Shown: positions 37,314 through 63,940 of the stretch, in pieces
How positions within the stretch are numbered: position 1 is the stretch's first letter
Layout: the number at the start of each line of letters is the position of its first letter
NCBI GenBank assembly: GCA_034509925.1
Contig: CM067526.1
Coordinates: forward strand, 9,751,629 to 9,815,628
DNA: 64,000 bases
Reading direction: 5' to 3'
From: Hirudinaria manillensis
Lineage: Eukaryota > Annelida > Clitellata > Hirudinida > Hirudinidae
The notes under the pieces: generated by a model
Databases searched by the model: none
What the model saw: the letters and a program-made list of their open reading frames with translations, nothing else
What the model was told of the DNA's origin: nothing
Program-made: the position numbers and the translations under genes

Positions 37314-38288
37314 ATGTCCAAAGGTGACGAAAAACCTTCCAAAAAAACCAGAAGCGAGTTCTTTATCAGTTCTGAGCCTAACAAGTCTCAAAATGAACAC
37401 TTCCTGCAAGCGAAGATTGACACCCAGACGGGTAACCGTGTGGTACAATGTGTTATGGATGAAGAGAGATGCAAAATCGTAGGCAACCACATTTGCATGC
37501 TCTGGCTCGAACAAAAAATGTGCGACGTTGTCTTCAAATGCTGCGACGGGATCGTAAAGGCCCACAAAGTGGTTCTGTCGGCCTATAGTGAAAGAGTTCT
37601 CGAGAACTTCAAGAAATTCTCAGACCAGGAAATCATCAACGTCGACCTTCACGAATATAACGTCAACGCTGTCATCCTCTTTCTCAACATTCTTTACGTC
37701 GATGGGGACCGTCAGATCGAAGACGAGTACATTGCTCCTCTGTTGGAGCTCTCCCAGCTTTTAGACATGCCACCCGTGAGGGAAGCGTGCAAAAAGTTTC
37801 TGAGATGCAACCATCCGGAGAATGCCATTTTCCATTACGTTCTTGCCGATCACTATAACATGTTCGAAATCAGAGATCCAATATATAATTACATTCTGCA
37901 AAACTTCCTCGAGGTTTGCGAAACGAAGCACTTCCTTTGGCTCCATCCCGAGAGGTTAATGCTCCTCCTGTCAGACGATAGACTGCACGTTTCATCCGAA
38001 CTCGATGTCTTCTGCGCTATGGCTTACTGGATCGATTACAATAGAAAGGAAAGAATGCCTCTAGCCCCGAAAATGCTCAGGAACTGCGTAAGGCTGATGC
38101 ACATTTCGCCCGAATGCCTAGTATGCAAAGTTGAAAAAGTCAGTTGGCTCTTTGACAACCCAGAATGCTGGGCCATACTTAACGAGGCGATTAGATGCCA
38201 CGCCCTTTACAAGAATAACGAAGATCTCGGCAATACTCCCATGCCACAGTTAGCCTGCGACAATTGTCCGCACGCAATTTGTAATTAG
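37314..38288 (+). CDS. BTB-BACK domain protein, single coding exon
   Basis: 324 residues without introns. A charged N-terminus (about 1-60) is followed by a BTB/POZ fold at about 60-160 (MCDVVFKCCDGIVKAHKVVL, SAYSERVLENF, ILFLNILYVDGD, LLELSQLLDM). A BACK-like helical region runs from about 165 to 275 (ACKKFLRCNHPENAIFHYVL, LHVSSELDVFCAMAYWI). No Kelch repeats or zinc fingers follow, and the tail is rich in Cys and His (MPQLACDNCPHAICN). Such proteins usually act as Cullin-3 substrate adaptors or scaffolds. I do not assign an orthologue. Codon usage is GC-richer than the surroundings, as expected for coding sequence. Confidence 0.85.
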   Translation: MSKGDEKPSKKTRSEFFISSEPNKSQNEHFLQAKIDTQTGNRVVQCVMDEERCKIVGNHICMLWLEQKMCDVVFKCCDGIVKAHKVVLSAYSERVLENFKKFSDQEIINVDLHEYNVNAVILFLNILYVDGDRQIEDEYIAPLLELSQLLDMPPVREACKKFLRCNHPENAIFHYVLADHYNMFEIRDPIYNYILQNFLEVCETKHFLWLHPERLMLLLSDDRLHVSSELDVFCAMAYWIDYNRKERMPLAPKMLRNCVRLMHISPECLVCKVEKVSWLFDNPECWAILNEAIRCHALYKNNEDLGNTPMPQLACDNCPHAICN

Positions 38289-38932
38289 CTTCAATCGTAA
38301 AACACGACGCACGACAAAGTGCAACTCGGCAGTCGAGTGCTTGGTACCAGGAACGGAAGCAACTTTCAACCAATTTCTCAATTATACTTTAAACTGTTTG
38401 AATTGACGGTTGACGTAAAAATTGAGTAAAAATAAGGAAATTAAAAAAATATTTTCCTTGCTTATTTGTTATTTCTCATTTGATGGGAGCGACATTCAAA
38501 ATCATAGTTCTGTTTGTTTCCATATTCATTTGGATGATAATGACTCCAAGCCTGCCTTCCTCTTTTGCTTTTGTTATCAAGTCAACGCCAAGAAGGCCAA
38601 CATGAAGCAATTAGAGCGAACATTACAGAATAAATACAACATGTTTAAAGTTAACATGGTTTCATTGAATCTTCCAATAGCAGAGAACTAAATGCTTTTT
38701 GTATTGCTGCATGCTGTACAAAGGCAGAAATACACTACTATCCTTGGCGTGCGTGACATACCATCCAAATGAAGCGGTGTACAAATCATCGATAGTAGGC
38801 ACCTGACATTAAAACCTTACGTAAGAATGAATTTTGTCTCAAATATCTCATATCACAAAATCAAAGGTATTTCGATAGATTTAAATGATGATTTGAATGA
38901 ATTGTCTAAAATGTGTCTCTAAGTTCCAAGTT

Positions 38933-53672
<14,740 letters not shown>

Positions 53673-54137
53673 CTGAATTATGAGGCAACAGTTGTATTTA
53701 ATAATTATCATTTCATGGTAAAATTTCATATTTTAATGACGAAAATACCACTGGCGATTATCAATGTGTATACTACTAAGTAAAATTTTATTTCAAATTA
53801 TTATTGAGTAAAATAAATTTTATTATTATTTGATTGACTGCTTGTGAAAATAAAAAGACCTTCCTTCTCGATTTTTCTAATAGATGTCCATTTAAAAAAA
53901 AAAATTAATTTTTGAAATTGTTTCGTCGGCATTCATTGAATATTCGAAAATTTGTTGCATGAAATTATTCCAAACTTAGATAATAAAATCCTATTTAGGC
54001 CCTTCTTAGTTTTGATTAGATTGAAGTTTACAACTTACAATATTTATATTAATATATATTAATGATAATGTGATCGTTATACTGAATAACAAACTAAGAC
54101 TTTACTAAATTCCAATGACATGCAATCTGCCACTAAC

Positions 54138-54195
54138 AGGCAAAACTCGAGAGGCAGACAGGATTACCAGCATCAGGGATGCAAGAAGATGTACT
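54138..54195 (-). CDS. putative signal-peptide exon of the collagen IV gene
   Basis: On the minus strand, acceptor TTTTATAG is followed by a 58-bp hydrophobic stretch (VHLLASLMLVILSASRVLP) and a GTTAGT donor that splices in phase 0 to the 7S exon at 53672. The only ATG here (54173) leaves 12 residues, short for a signal peptide, so the start codon is probably in an earlier exon that I have not found. Confidence 0.5.
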
Positions 54196-54199
54196 CTAT

Positions 54200-57100
54200 A
54201 AAATAAAATAAAATAATGTTGTTAATATTCAGTGTAAACATAACACCAATAATATTATTACTGTAGTTACTATATTGCAATTATATAATTTAATAAATAA
54301 CAGCGTTCTGCGGGTCTTGGTCCAACTTGGTATGATCGTTTTCATGGTGAGAACAAATCTCAAATTAATGAGCCATGTGCCATTTTACAGAATAATTTAA
54401 GATCACGAGTTTATAGTCAATTAACTCGGGCGGTCAAATGTTTTGAAATACATTTGGACTTCAAATTAATGTCTTTTGGTTCTTTTAATAATTCGTTTAT
54501 CAATTTTTTGTGATTGTCCCAGCCTTTGAATTTATCTTCAGAGAGACTTCAATACGAGATGGTATTTCTTTCAAGTGAACTAAACTCGTCAATCCTTGGT
54601 GCCAAGGCAGAGTTAGGTGCGTTCTGTCACACAATAAGTAGATAATCAATGTAATCACAAAGCGGCATTTTCATCTCAATTTCAATTAAGGATGTCTTAA
54701 TGATGCGCAATGGATAACTTATCTGTGTTTTAAGGTGTTCACTGATTTCCAAATATTCTTAGTCTTAATTTCAAGTCATCGACTTTCGTTTTCAATAGCA
54801 CCAATTCAACGAAATAAAATCTTACAAGGATTTCATATCGTGAAGTCTTTTGAAAATGTTGAGTCGAATTTTATTTGTGAAGGTTCAGCGGTTCTATTTC
54901 CTTATTTTACTGAGAAACAACAAAGTGTACAAGAACCAAGGCATAAGTAGTTAGAATTATCAACTGCTGCTTCAGAAAGAATGCTGGTAAAGAGCACATT
55001 CCTCTCCCTTCGAGTAAAAGAATCCATGAGTGACCAAATGGAATCTGAAAAACTATGATGTCAATGATGATTATGATGATGTTGATTAAGATTATGATAA
55101 TAATGATAATACTGAGGTTTTAATGTGACCAAGTTAAGCATTTGAAAATGCCAGAATAAAGACTGGTTAGAAATAAATTTACCGACAAAAAATGATTCCA
55201 TTCTGATGTCCGTCCCGATAGGAAGGCCTCGCCATTACATTTATCAGTTAATCAGTTAATAAAAACTGATTTAATGAAAGCATTTAACCATTTATTTCTG
55301 AATTGAAGCTATAGACATGATGATAACATTTAAAAAGACGAAAACACGAGAGATGACAGAAGCATAGGGGCAGGGAATGGTTACAATATGCTTGCAACTT
55401 GCAGTTTTAAATCTTTCGGCTTGTTTGTTTGGATTACGCCCAGGATGTTCACTAAATACAGCGTTAGATAAATTGTTACATTTTAATAATTATTACATTA
55501 ATTAATAAACATTATTACATTGTATGTAAACCTATGCGAACCACCATGGATTTCACTGGAATTCATCGCCAAGTACGAAATTAATGATAATTAAAAAATA
55601 TTAACAATTAATAACAATAACTTATTATTAAATAGGTAATTAAATTTATTAAAACAGATAACATTAAATTAATAATGTTTAATTTTAGGTTCACTTTTAA
55701 TTGGCCAATAATAATTATTGTATTGTAATACAATGCATTTCCCGATGAAAAATTATAGTAATTCATGATAATTATAGTAATTATAATAATAATTATTATT
55801 AATTCTCCGAATAAATACTAAACGAGCGATCAAAACCTTCAACGAAGCACATGTCTTAAAAAGCGCATTAAAATGATTAAAATGTTTGAAAATATTTTAA
55901 AATTCTCTGAAAATTACTTGAAATTCTATGAAATTTAAGTGAAATATCGAAGTTCATTTAAATTTTATTCACCAAAGTCTTTCGTCAAATTAGATCTTAA
56001 ATCGATAATTGAATGATATAATAATAGTTTTTCAATTTATTTAAATTTATATTGATATCTTAACTATTCATACAAATTAAGCAGGAATAACATCACGATG
56101 TTTAGCATGATTTGTGATGTTAAGGATGTTAATTCTGAAAACTATTTTTAATGCTTTCATCATAAATCAGTTGAATTGTCAAAAAATATTCGGATTTTTT
56201 TCGGAATTATTCAAACGCCTCGAGACATAATATTCGATATTATTCAATAATTCGAGTGAAAGTTAACATCTTTTTAAATCTTGATAAATGCGTTCCTTTC
56301 TTCGAAGCTATCCACATACATGAATAAATTAATAAATAATTAGGTAAGTAACAAAAACAAATTTGTAAAAATAAAAGAAAAACAAAAGCGATCAACCATG
56401 AAATAAATACTCTTACATCTCCCACAAGGAGTGAGTCATACATCAAGTCAGTAAGCTCTCATATGCTCTGATATGCTCCGGACTGCAGCCCAGTCCAAAG
56501 CCGTTAAGAACAACGAATTGGGGCCACACATCGTACTTTAACTTCCTTAAAAACTCTGAGATCAGACTACCAAAGAACATCTCAATCGAAATGATTCGCT
56601 CAGAATCTGCCACGATTCACCAATCCATGCGTGACGTATCCTTCTGTTTAACTTTATTATTGAATAACTAATTAATTAAATAACAAGTTGTCATAATAAA
56701 TAGTATAAAAGCGTCTGATTTACATCTAATGACTTCAACGACGCGCCCTTTCTTCATCCGAAAGGCACCGCCATCTTGTAAACATTTCCGACCACGCAAC
56801 GATGACGCATTCTGTCTGAAGATGTACAAGCAGACTTTCCAAGTCATTCCAAATGTTTAACGTTAAAAACGTGTGAAATCAGTCACAGTTTTTGACGTGT
56901 TTAATTACATTTCGAGCATTCAACTAGCGCTTCACTGGTGACAAAATAGTTTTTTTTTTCTAATTTGAAACCATTCACAACGAGATCGTATGAAGATGAA
57001 ATCGAATCAAAGTGGCTGTAATAACATAATTTGTAATTTTATTCAAAATTAGTTGATTTAAAGTTAATTAGAAGTAAATCGGATGAAATCTCCGCTCGAA

Positions 57101-59490
57101 GTGATTTGAGTTGTTCTGAGTGTAATTAAGAACTTCTGAGCTGCTGCAACTCAGGACCATCTCAAGGAGAAATATTTCCATCGGAATATCGCATTCTTTT
57201 GTCTTAATTTTATGAATAATAGTTAATAACTTTGTTAATTTTATTATTATTATTACATTTATTACATAATCATGACATAGTCGTAATTATCATTATTTAT
57301 TAGTAAATTATTAAACTAAGTGCCATGTAATCAAATCATGGAGCACCAAAACTTCAAACATTTCATACGTTTTTGTTAGTTTTGCAGCCCATTAAACATT
57401 TTTTAATTTAAACAAATTGATGCCGGTTTTAATTAATTATTTCTTAAATTCATTCAATTTCCAATAAACGTTGATCAAGAATAGGAATTTAAACGTTTTC
57501 CATTGAAAAACCACGCAATTTATCTCAAATAATAAGCAAGAAATAAAGCGAATCTGAGCAAAACTGAAGTTTTTTGCGTGCAAATAGGACGTTACAAGTT
57601 CCGAGCATTTTGCACTATTAATATTATTAACAACGCTCTGTTGCATTATCATTATGCATTATGATAATTATTAATATTGCTATTATTATCATTATTATTT
57701 CTTAATATTAGTGGCTCACCCCCGCATCTTGTGCTGGAGTTTTGATCAAATTCTTTCCTCGATTAAGTTTCCCTGAGCCAATCCGACGCTAAGAAATCCT
57801 CGGTTGCTAAAAAATGACTTTTATAAATTCACGAACAACAGAATCCACTAGCAACCTTCCACATCGGCAAATGCCCCCAATCGACCTCAAAAGGGCAACG
57901 CGACCAAGGATAGAGTATTCCTCAGATGTTGTTAACTTTTGGTCACTACGATGCCTCCGCTTGGAGGGAGATTTGAAGACGAACTGCAAAACTTTGGAAC
58001 TGCAGATGTTGTTGCATGCACACAGGCATACAACAGTAACCGAGAGATACACGGGATCCTAGCTGGATGGATGTCTTAGCCTCTTGTTCTTATTGTAGGC
58101 GGGCGATGCCTCTGAGTTATCCAGCACAAAATAATAAAATCTCCCACACCGTACGAGCTCACGTCCTGCATACAAACAAGAAGTTGCACGTTTGAACAAC
58201 GTTAAAAAACGCAAAATGGCTCGGCAAACAAGGTGATGGTACATAATGGCCAGATGAAGATTCCAATTTGTTCATTGAAATATTTATGACGATGAATGAT
58301 GATAACGATGATGAAGACGATGATGATGGTGGTGGTGGTGGTGGTGGTGATGATTTTAAAAGGAATTGTGGCCAGATGGAAATGAATGGAATGCATGAGT
58401 TGTAAAAAGTTGTTGAAGACAAAAGTTGTTGCTACCCACACGTTATGAGAGCATTAAGAGGCCTAAGTCGAGAGTAGAGGCCTGTTGAGCTCATGTACGT
58501 TTGATGGTTCCCGCCCAAATGTGTGGTGCATGATACACGTCTGCATGGATGAGTCTTCTGAATATCAGCAGTCACTTCTTCACACGACCTGCAAATTTTG
58601 CCTTTTTTGATTGATTGGTTGATTGAATATTTATTTGTGATTGATTGAATGGGGATGTCGTTGCCCAATAACAGAAACAGCAGCAACAACAAAAGCGACG
58701 ACTTGATTCCCACTGTTCGAGTTGGAATCAGAAATTTACAAAAATGCAAATCAACCTCAGTCTTCTTCTCACGCTTACCACGTCATCATCTCTCCTAAGG
58801 GTCGTGTTGTTGATGTTGTTGATGTTCTTATTATTGTTATTGTTCTCGTGGCCACGCCAGTTAAAATGCGATTATTGATTTTAATCTATAATGTTTCTGC
58901 TTGCAATATTTCAAATCTTTATTCGTGAATTTACTAACAATTGCTGAAATTGGGAAGAAATTGGTCATCCTGAACTTAATTTTTCAGAAAGTATTATCAT
59001 CCAGACTGACGGCGGTGATAACCTTTGCTGCTGGTTTTTTTTTATGACGACGATGATGATGATGATGACGATGACGACGACGGTGTTGTTGATGATCGTA
59101 TTATCAGCATTTATAAGGATGGACAAGACAAAAGGCAGACATTACTTTAGTATTGAATTCTGTTGATTTTTTAGGGATATAATTTGCATCTGGAACATTG
59201 CCTGACCTGCCTTTCAAATGCTGCGTTACTTTGAAATTGACTTACAATTTAAATGAGCAAAAATAAAAATTCCATTAAATGATGCGAAGGTTATGAAGAC
59301 TCTTGAAGAATGAAAGGATTGACAAAAAAAACTCGACGAAATCTCCAGAAGCTATCCGCAATTCCGGAATAAGGCGCCAACTTTGAAAATTGGGCGAGAT
59401 TGACAGATAAAGAGAGGAGGCCGAGCAAGTTGAAAGTGTTTGAAATCATTAGGCAGAATTGTTCGAATCTCGAAAAGCTTGGGATATGAC
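54200..59490. other. AT-rich intergenic DNA, no supported gene
   Basis: Long gene-poor stretch. A short GC-richer island near 56740-56830 could be a promoter of a neighbouring gene. GAT/GGT low complexity occurs at about 58290-58350 and GAC/GAT at about 59045-59090. Overlapping frames on both strands at 57807-58062 are not convincing. Confidence 0.5.
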
Positions 59491-60258
59491 ATGCCAACGA
59501 AGAGACGCCTCACGATCAAGATCAGAATCAACGAGAAACAGGAAGCACCGACGGAGACCGTTTCCGCATTAGACCAGCAGCTGCTAATCGACTCCCCTAC
59601 CTTACCAGATGACAGGGAGTTTGTATTTTCTCCCTCGAAACCCGTTGGAACTGATTCCTTTTTGTATTGTGGACACCAAGAGACCTTCCTTCCACCTAAA
59701 AGCAGGTCAATTGGAATAAACGACGCCTTTTCAAACGAATCATTCGAATTGTTTAACCTTAACACAATGGAAAACACTTTTGACACGAAGCCAGATCACT
59801 TAACCAATTTGTTCAGCACAGCAATCATGCCTGACCACAACCAGCCACTTGAGAACGCAAATGAATATCTCGACACCGATCACTATTCGTTAAGCGACGT
59901 CTCAGCACCGAGGAGCAATGCAAACAATAGCAGCAAGCCTTACAAAGGCGTCCTCTCAGAAGACCTGGAGTCCATTGAGTTTCCAGCCTGGTGGAAAAAT
60001 GAACTTTCGGGAGTTGATGTCAATCGCCTACTACAAGATGTTCAGGATTTCGACGACTTTCAAGCCGTTTCTTCCGAAGATCTTCATTATCAGGATCCAT
60101 TCCTGAGTTTCATGCCATGTGATAGCTTTCCAATCAACATGTTGCTGGAAGATTATTGGGGACATGAAATCGCGGACGTGGCACGAGACCACTTGTTTCC
60201 CTATCGGAGGGCAGCTTTTCCAAAATTTTGTATTTTTTTGCGGTTAGGCCGCCATTAG
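59491..60258 (+). CDS. acidic protein of unknown function
   Basis: 255 residues from the first ATG, with the frame open 51 bp further upstream. A short basic N-terminus (MPTKRRLTIKIRI) is followed by a long region rich in Asp, Glu, Ser, Asn and aromatic residues (for example VQDFDDFQAVSSEDLHYQD and WWKNEL). The tail is basic and aromatic, ending FLRLGRH. An uninterrupted frame this long is unlikely by chance in such AT-rich DNA. The acidic and aromatic composition resembles a transcriptional activation region, but that is inference and no DNA-binding domain is visible. An upstream exon is possible. AATAAA lies at about 60379. It is convergent with the IGHMBP2-like gene. Confidence 0.55.
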   Translation: MPTKRRLTIKIRINEKQEAPTETVSALDQQLLIDSPTLPDDREFVFSPSKPVGTDSFLYCGHQETFLPPKSRSIGINDAFSNESFELFNLNTMENTFDTKPDHLTNLFSTAIMPDHNQPLENANEYLDTDHYSLSDVSAPRSNANNSSKPYKGVLSEDLESIEFPAWWKNELSGVDVNRLLQDVQDFDDFQAVSSEDLHYQDPFLSFMPCDSFPINMLLEDYWGHEIADVARDHLFPYRRAAFPKFCIFLRLGRH

Positions 60259-60471
60259 GACAGATGAAATTGTAAATTTCTTTGAGCTTTTTTTTATAAA
60301 GTTGGCAGCGTTTTTGTTTGTAATTGCAACCCTGAAGTCTTCCCTATAATTTGCATATTATTTGTGGATAGTTTTAAAATAAAATCGTAGTTTATTCGTT
60401 TAAATTGTATATATTTCTTATAAATTTTCTATGCATTTAAAAAATAAAAAGATTCAACAAAATTGCTTTTG

Positions 60472-61264
60472 TCACTTTTTCGTATTAGGCTTGTGAGGAG
60501 CACCCTTTCTCTTTTCGGCCATATTTTCCAACCTATTAACGAGTTTAGACTTTAATTGAGCCCTCTTTTCCGGCTTTAAAGCTGTCAAAGGAACCCCAGA
60601 TCCTGAAAACAGTTTGCCTTCTCTCGAGATCAACTCTCTGGCAGCAATCTTGACTTCGTTTCCACAGCCGTGGCATTCGGCGACGTGATGCGAGAGGCAG
60701 AACCTTCTCTTGCAGAAGGAACAGTTTTGTCCCAAAACATTTGTTTTTTGTTTACACCCTGCAAAAGAGCATCGTGAGTTCTCTTGCAGTGCTTCTTTGA
60801 TGATCTCATCAAAATTTTGATCGGAACTTTCTTTGTTGTCGGGTTTGCATTTCGATGACTTTGAAGCCTTGTCTCGTGATTTGTTCATCTTTGGAGGCTT
60901 TTTGGGCAAGTTTAAAGATGGGATAGGTTCAGAGCACGTGGTGTCATCACCTCCGATGTTGTCAAATGGCAACCAATAGCATTCATTTTTGGATGATGTC
61001 GACTCAATTTTTGCAACTTTAGGGCTACTGGAATCCCCTTGAATTACAACAAACCTCTCCATTTCACTCGGTCTTCCATCCTTGTGTTCTGCAATCCTAG
61101 GAGGAGTTTGTGAAGTTGTTCTGCTTGAGTTTTGGACTGTTGCCTTTGTTTGCTTCTGCTTGGATTTCTTTGTGTCCACGGCTTTCTTTTCGAGTGGAAC
61201 TTTCTTTGACTTTTCAGTTCTGTCCACTTGAAATCTTGGCAATAACTCATTTGAGGATTCCATC
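60472..61264 (-). CDS. IGHMBP2: IGHMBP2-like C-terminal exon with AN1 zinc finger
   Basis: One exon preceded by a TTGTTTTAG acceptor. It encodes a Lys/Ser-rich linker and then an AN1-type zinc finger (CSFAGCKQKTNVLG, CSFCKRRFCLSHHVAECHGC) and a tail (LISREGKLFSGSG, PEKRAQLKSKL) that closely tracks the C-terminus of SMUBP2/IGHMBP2. In animals that protein is an RNA/DNA helicase associated with ribosomes and tRNA factors. The R3H domain that normally precedes the AN1 finger is not recognisable here. Confidence 0.8.
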
Positions 61265-61499
61265 TCTAAAACAAATGATGTGACAGATGTCAGCACTCAA
61301 CTAGTTAGTGTGGTGATTATGTGTGGATTAAAATCATTGCTATTACATAGTTAACAAATTATTTTCAAATTCTCCTTCACCTCCCTGATGCAAAGGAGAA
61401 CAATGATTGTAAAATAAAGATAGCCACTAATGTAACATAATATTTGAAATGTGGTTTAATAATTGCATGAGAATATAAATTATCAAAGATATTATATTA

Positions 61500-61960
61500 A
61501 TCTCGAAGAGAGAATTGTGGGAAGGTTGTGGGAGTTGGTTGTGATCGCCTGCCAAAACGCACTTCTTTCCTCTCAACAATGCCGTCCAACAAGCAACTTC
61601 GAAAGCCTGAAAGCTTGGACGACGACAACAAAGTCGCATAAGAAAAGCATGAACAAAAAACGTCAACAAAATTCCCCAAAAGTACCTGCGAGCACTCATC
61701 AATGAGGACCAAGTCGAAATCATCTTTGATCCCCTTTCGGGTCAGTGGCCCGTCCTCAGAGACCATGGTGAGGGTGCAGAGCACGACTTGGCATCGAGAC
61801 AAAATGTCCGACACCGTTTGTTCTTCTCTCTCCTTCAACTCCGATCTCAGGACTTTCAGTTCTTCCCTCAGTTTCAGACTGTTGGACTTATTCTTGCAAG
61901 AAAAGTACCTGCGAGCATCGTCATTCGCGTTTTTGCAGACATAATGTTGATCCCCGTCGT
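61500..61960 (-). pseudogene. IGHMBP2: IGHMBP2-like helicase domain 1 fragment, two exons
   Basis: Minus strand. The first exon ends at a GTACTT donor at 61686 and reads LREELKVLRSELKEREEQ, CQVVLCTLTMVSEDGPL and then the DEAG-like motif II box LVLIDECSQ. The second exon starts at 61606 and reads AFEVACWTALLRGKKCVLAGDHNQLP, motif III. Both match SF1 helicases of the IGHMBP2 group. After motif III the reading frame runs into AT-rich sequence with no good donor, and motifs IV to VI are absent before the C-terminal exon at 61264. The 5' part with the Walker A motif was not found either. The gene is broken or rearranged, or the assembly is wrong here. Confidence 0.7.
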
Positions 61961-62102
61961 CGTCGTTATGTTAAACAAAGTTGCAGATGCCGCAAACCTT
62001 TTTATTCTTGACGGTTTGATTTTCTTGTTTGTTTGTTTTTTATATTTAAAATAGGTCTCCAAACAACAAGCATAAAATGAATTAATTTTTCAGTTTTGTG
62101 GT

Positions 62103-63266
62103 AGGGGAGAGCGGGGCTATACGCATCACTTCAAATTTCGTCTTCGCACGTTTTTATTTGCGGATTAAGCAAAGATCATTGTGGACTATGTTTAAGCTAT
62201 GTATCTTGACTTCAAAATCGCGTTTAATAAAAATGTTCTATCTCGAAAAGTAAAACCACGATAGCTCGTTGAAAAGAGGTCCCAAGAGCGTTGCAACTTG
62301 CTCCACCCCTTCGGGCGGATTGCGAGCATAGCGACATTTAATAAATCGTTCAGTTTTTTCTTCAAACTTAATTGGTTTTGTTTAAAAATATGTAACTTCC
62401 ATTTATTTATTTTTAGGAAGTTTATTGTCCACAATTTGGGCTATGAATTATGCACATATCACCTTCTTTTAAGATATCATGGCTTACAGAGTAATCAACT
62501 TAACCTAGACCTTGGGGCATCAAAACCCTCAAAACTGCCTGACAAACCATCTTGCCGCATAGTTTCTACTGCACTAAGATGATTTTCATCATCATTTCTA
62601 ACATTGTGTGAATTTTCATTGGCTGATTTATATGGAAATAACATGTTTTAACTTTTTGTTTCTTTTGCTCTTCAATCTTATCTGCTTTTGAAATTCCACA
62701 TGTAGCTGCATTACAGCTTCGATGACCTCTTTCAGGCCTCTTTCAGTAATTTATAGAACAATTGAAAATGTATGATTAAAATGACATATTAACAGGTTCG
62801 TTTTTAAATAAAACCATTCATCAAAGCATTTTTAAGCAAATAGGCGGTTGTGTCACCAATTTGCTTAAAAAAACGCCCTTAATCGGATATAGAATTTCAA
62901 GGAATTCGATGAAGAACAACAATCCATTCTAAAATGGTGCATTCATCCCCGTAACCACCCCTTCACTTCTTGTTGGAAAACCTCCTCAATCATGATGTTA
63001 TTTAATAAATCAATAGATGAATTTGAAAGTTAAAGGTCTTGTTCATTTATTATACTAAATGATGTAAAAATTAATTCCAACTAGTTTGTCAGTCAAAGAA
63101 GTTAACGCCGAAAACAAAAAACCCGCTGGTCATGGATATAGTCACAAAAATTTCGAAAAAAAGTCGCTTGATTAGACACAAAAAAATTTTCTACAAGTTG
63201 GATGAGTTGAATTTACAGATCAAATGGTGCTTTTAACCTGCGTTGCGTTTAGCCCCGCTCTCCCCT
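62103..63266. mobile_element. non-autonomous DNA transposon with terminal inverted repeats
   Basis: Left end AGGGGAGAGCGGGGCTATAC (62103-62122) and the reverse complement of the right end (63247-63266), AGGGGAGAGCGGGGCTAAAC, match at 19 of 20 positions. The element is about 1.16 kb with no transposase-like frame inside. The flanking target duplication is not obvious (left flank GTGGT, right flank GCTCG). The GC-rich ends contrast with the AT-rich interior. Confidence 0.8.
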
Positions 63267-63611
63267 GCTCGCGACATGAAGTTCGCCGTACATTTTCGTA
63301 AAAAAAAATGTTTAAATCTAATTAATCATTTAAATTTTTATTGTAACCAAAAATATGTTTACATTACGTACTTAGCTAGTACCAGCTCAAACAAAAATCA
63401 GTGTTTGCCTACTATGCATCTCGTAGAAATTAAGTATCTATGGACTCCTAACTCCTTGTTGGAGCTTGACGTTTTCGGTGGGATACGATGTTCGCAAATT
63501 TGACGCGATGGCAGATGACTTTGTGTTTTCGATTTCGTCAAAATTTCTTCCTGAAAACTCGAACGAACAAACAAACGGATGTTTCGTTTGTAAGAGGAAA
63601 ACAAAATTAAC

Positions 63612-63940
63612 TGGATGCCGTTCAGATCCTGCTTGAATTGCTGCCTCTTCTTGGACTCGTTCGGCAAAATCTCCTGGAGTTTAAAGCTCTTCTCAATGGC
63701 TGAAAGGATTCGATTAGTGCTTAGAACTAGGTAGTTTAGAAAGTAATCTATTAATTTATTATAGCCTTACATAATATACTAAATATTAATTAAGTTAGTT
63801 ATGCGTTGATAGACATGAAAGTTTTCATGGTATCAATCAATTTTACAATTATCATTAGTCTTTGGTATCTTCTCGTCATTTTGTTGTCACTTACCGCACG
63901 GTTTCGACGTAAAGTAAAGATGTCTTCTAAAGAATACCAC
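63612..63940 (-). CDS. two exons of a minus-strand gene leaving the window
   Basis: Exon 63940-63895 lies between an acceptor (TTCTGTAG) and a strong GTAAGT donor. It joins in phase 1 to 63699-63612, which has a CTTTCAG acceptor. The combined reading is VVFFRRHLYFTSKPC then AIEKSFKLQEILPNES and KKRQQFKQDLNGI. Composition and splice sites look real. The start lies beyond 64000, and the continuation after 63612 (donor GTTAAT, weak) is uncertain. I do not recognise the protein. It may belong to the IGHMBP2-like gene's neighbour or to its 5' part. Confidence 0.45.

Noticed and set aside
57807-58062. Overlapping 81-82 aa frames on both strands
   Set aside because: Neither has a recognisable domain or splice signals; mirror frames of one stretch are usually chance.
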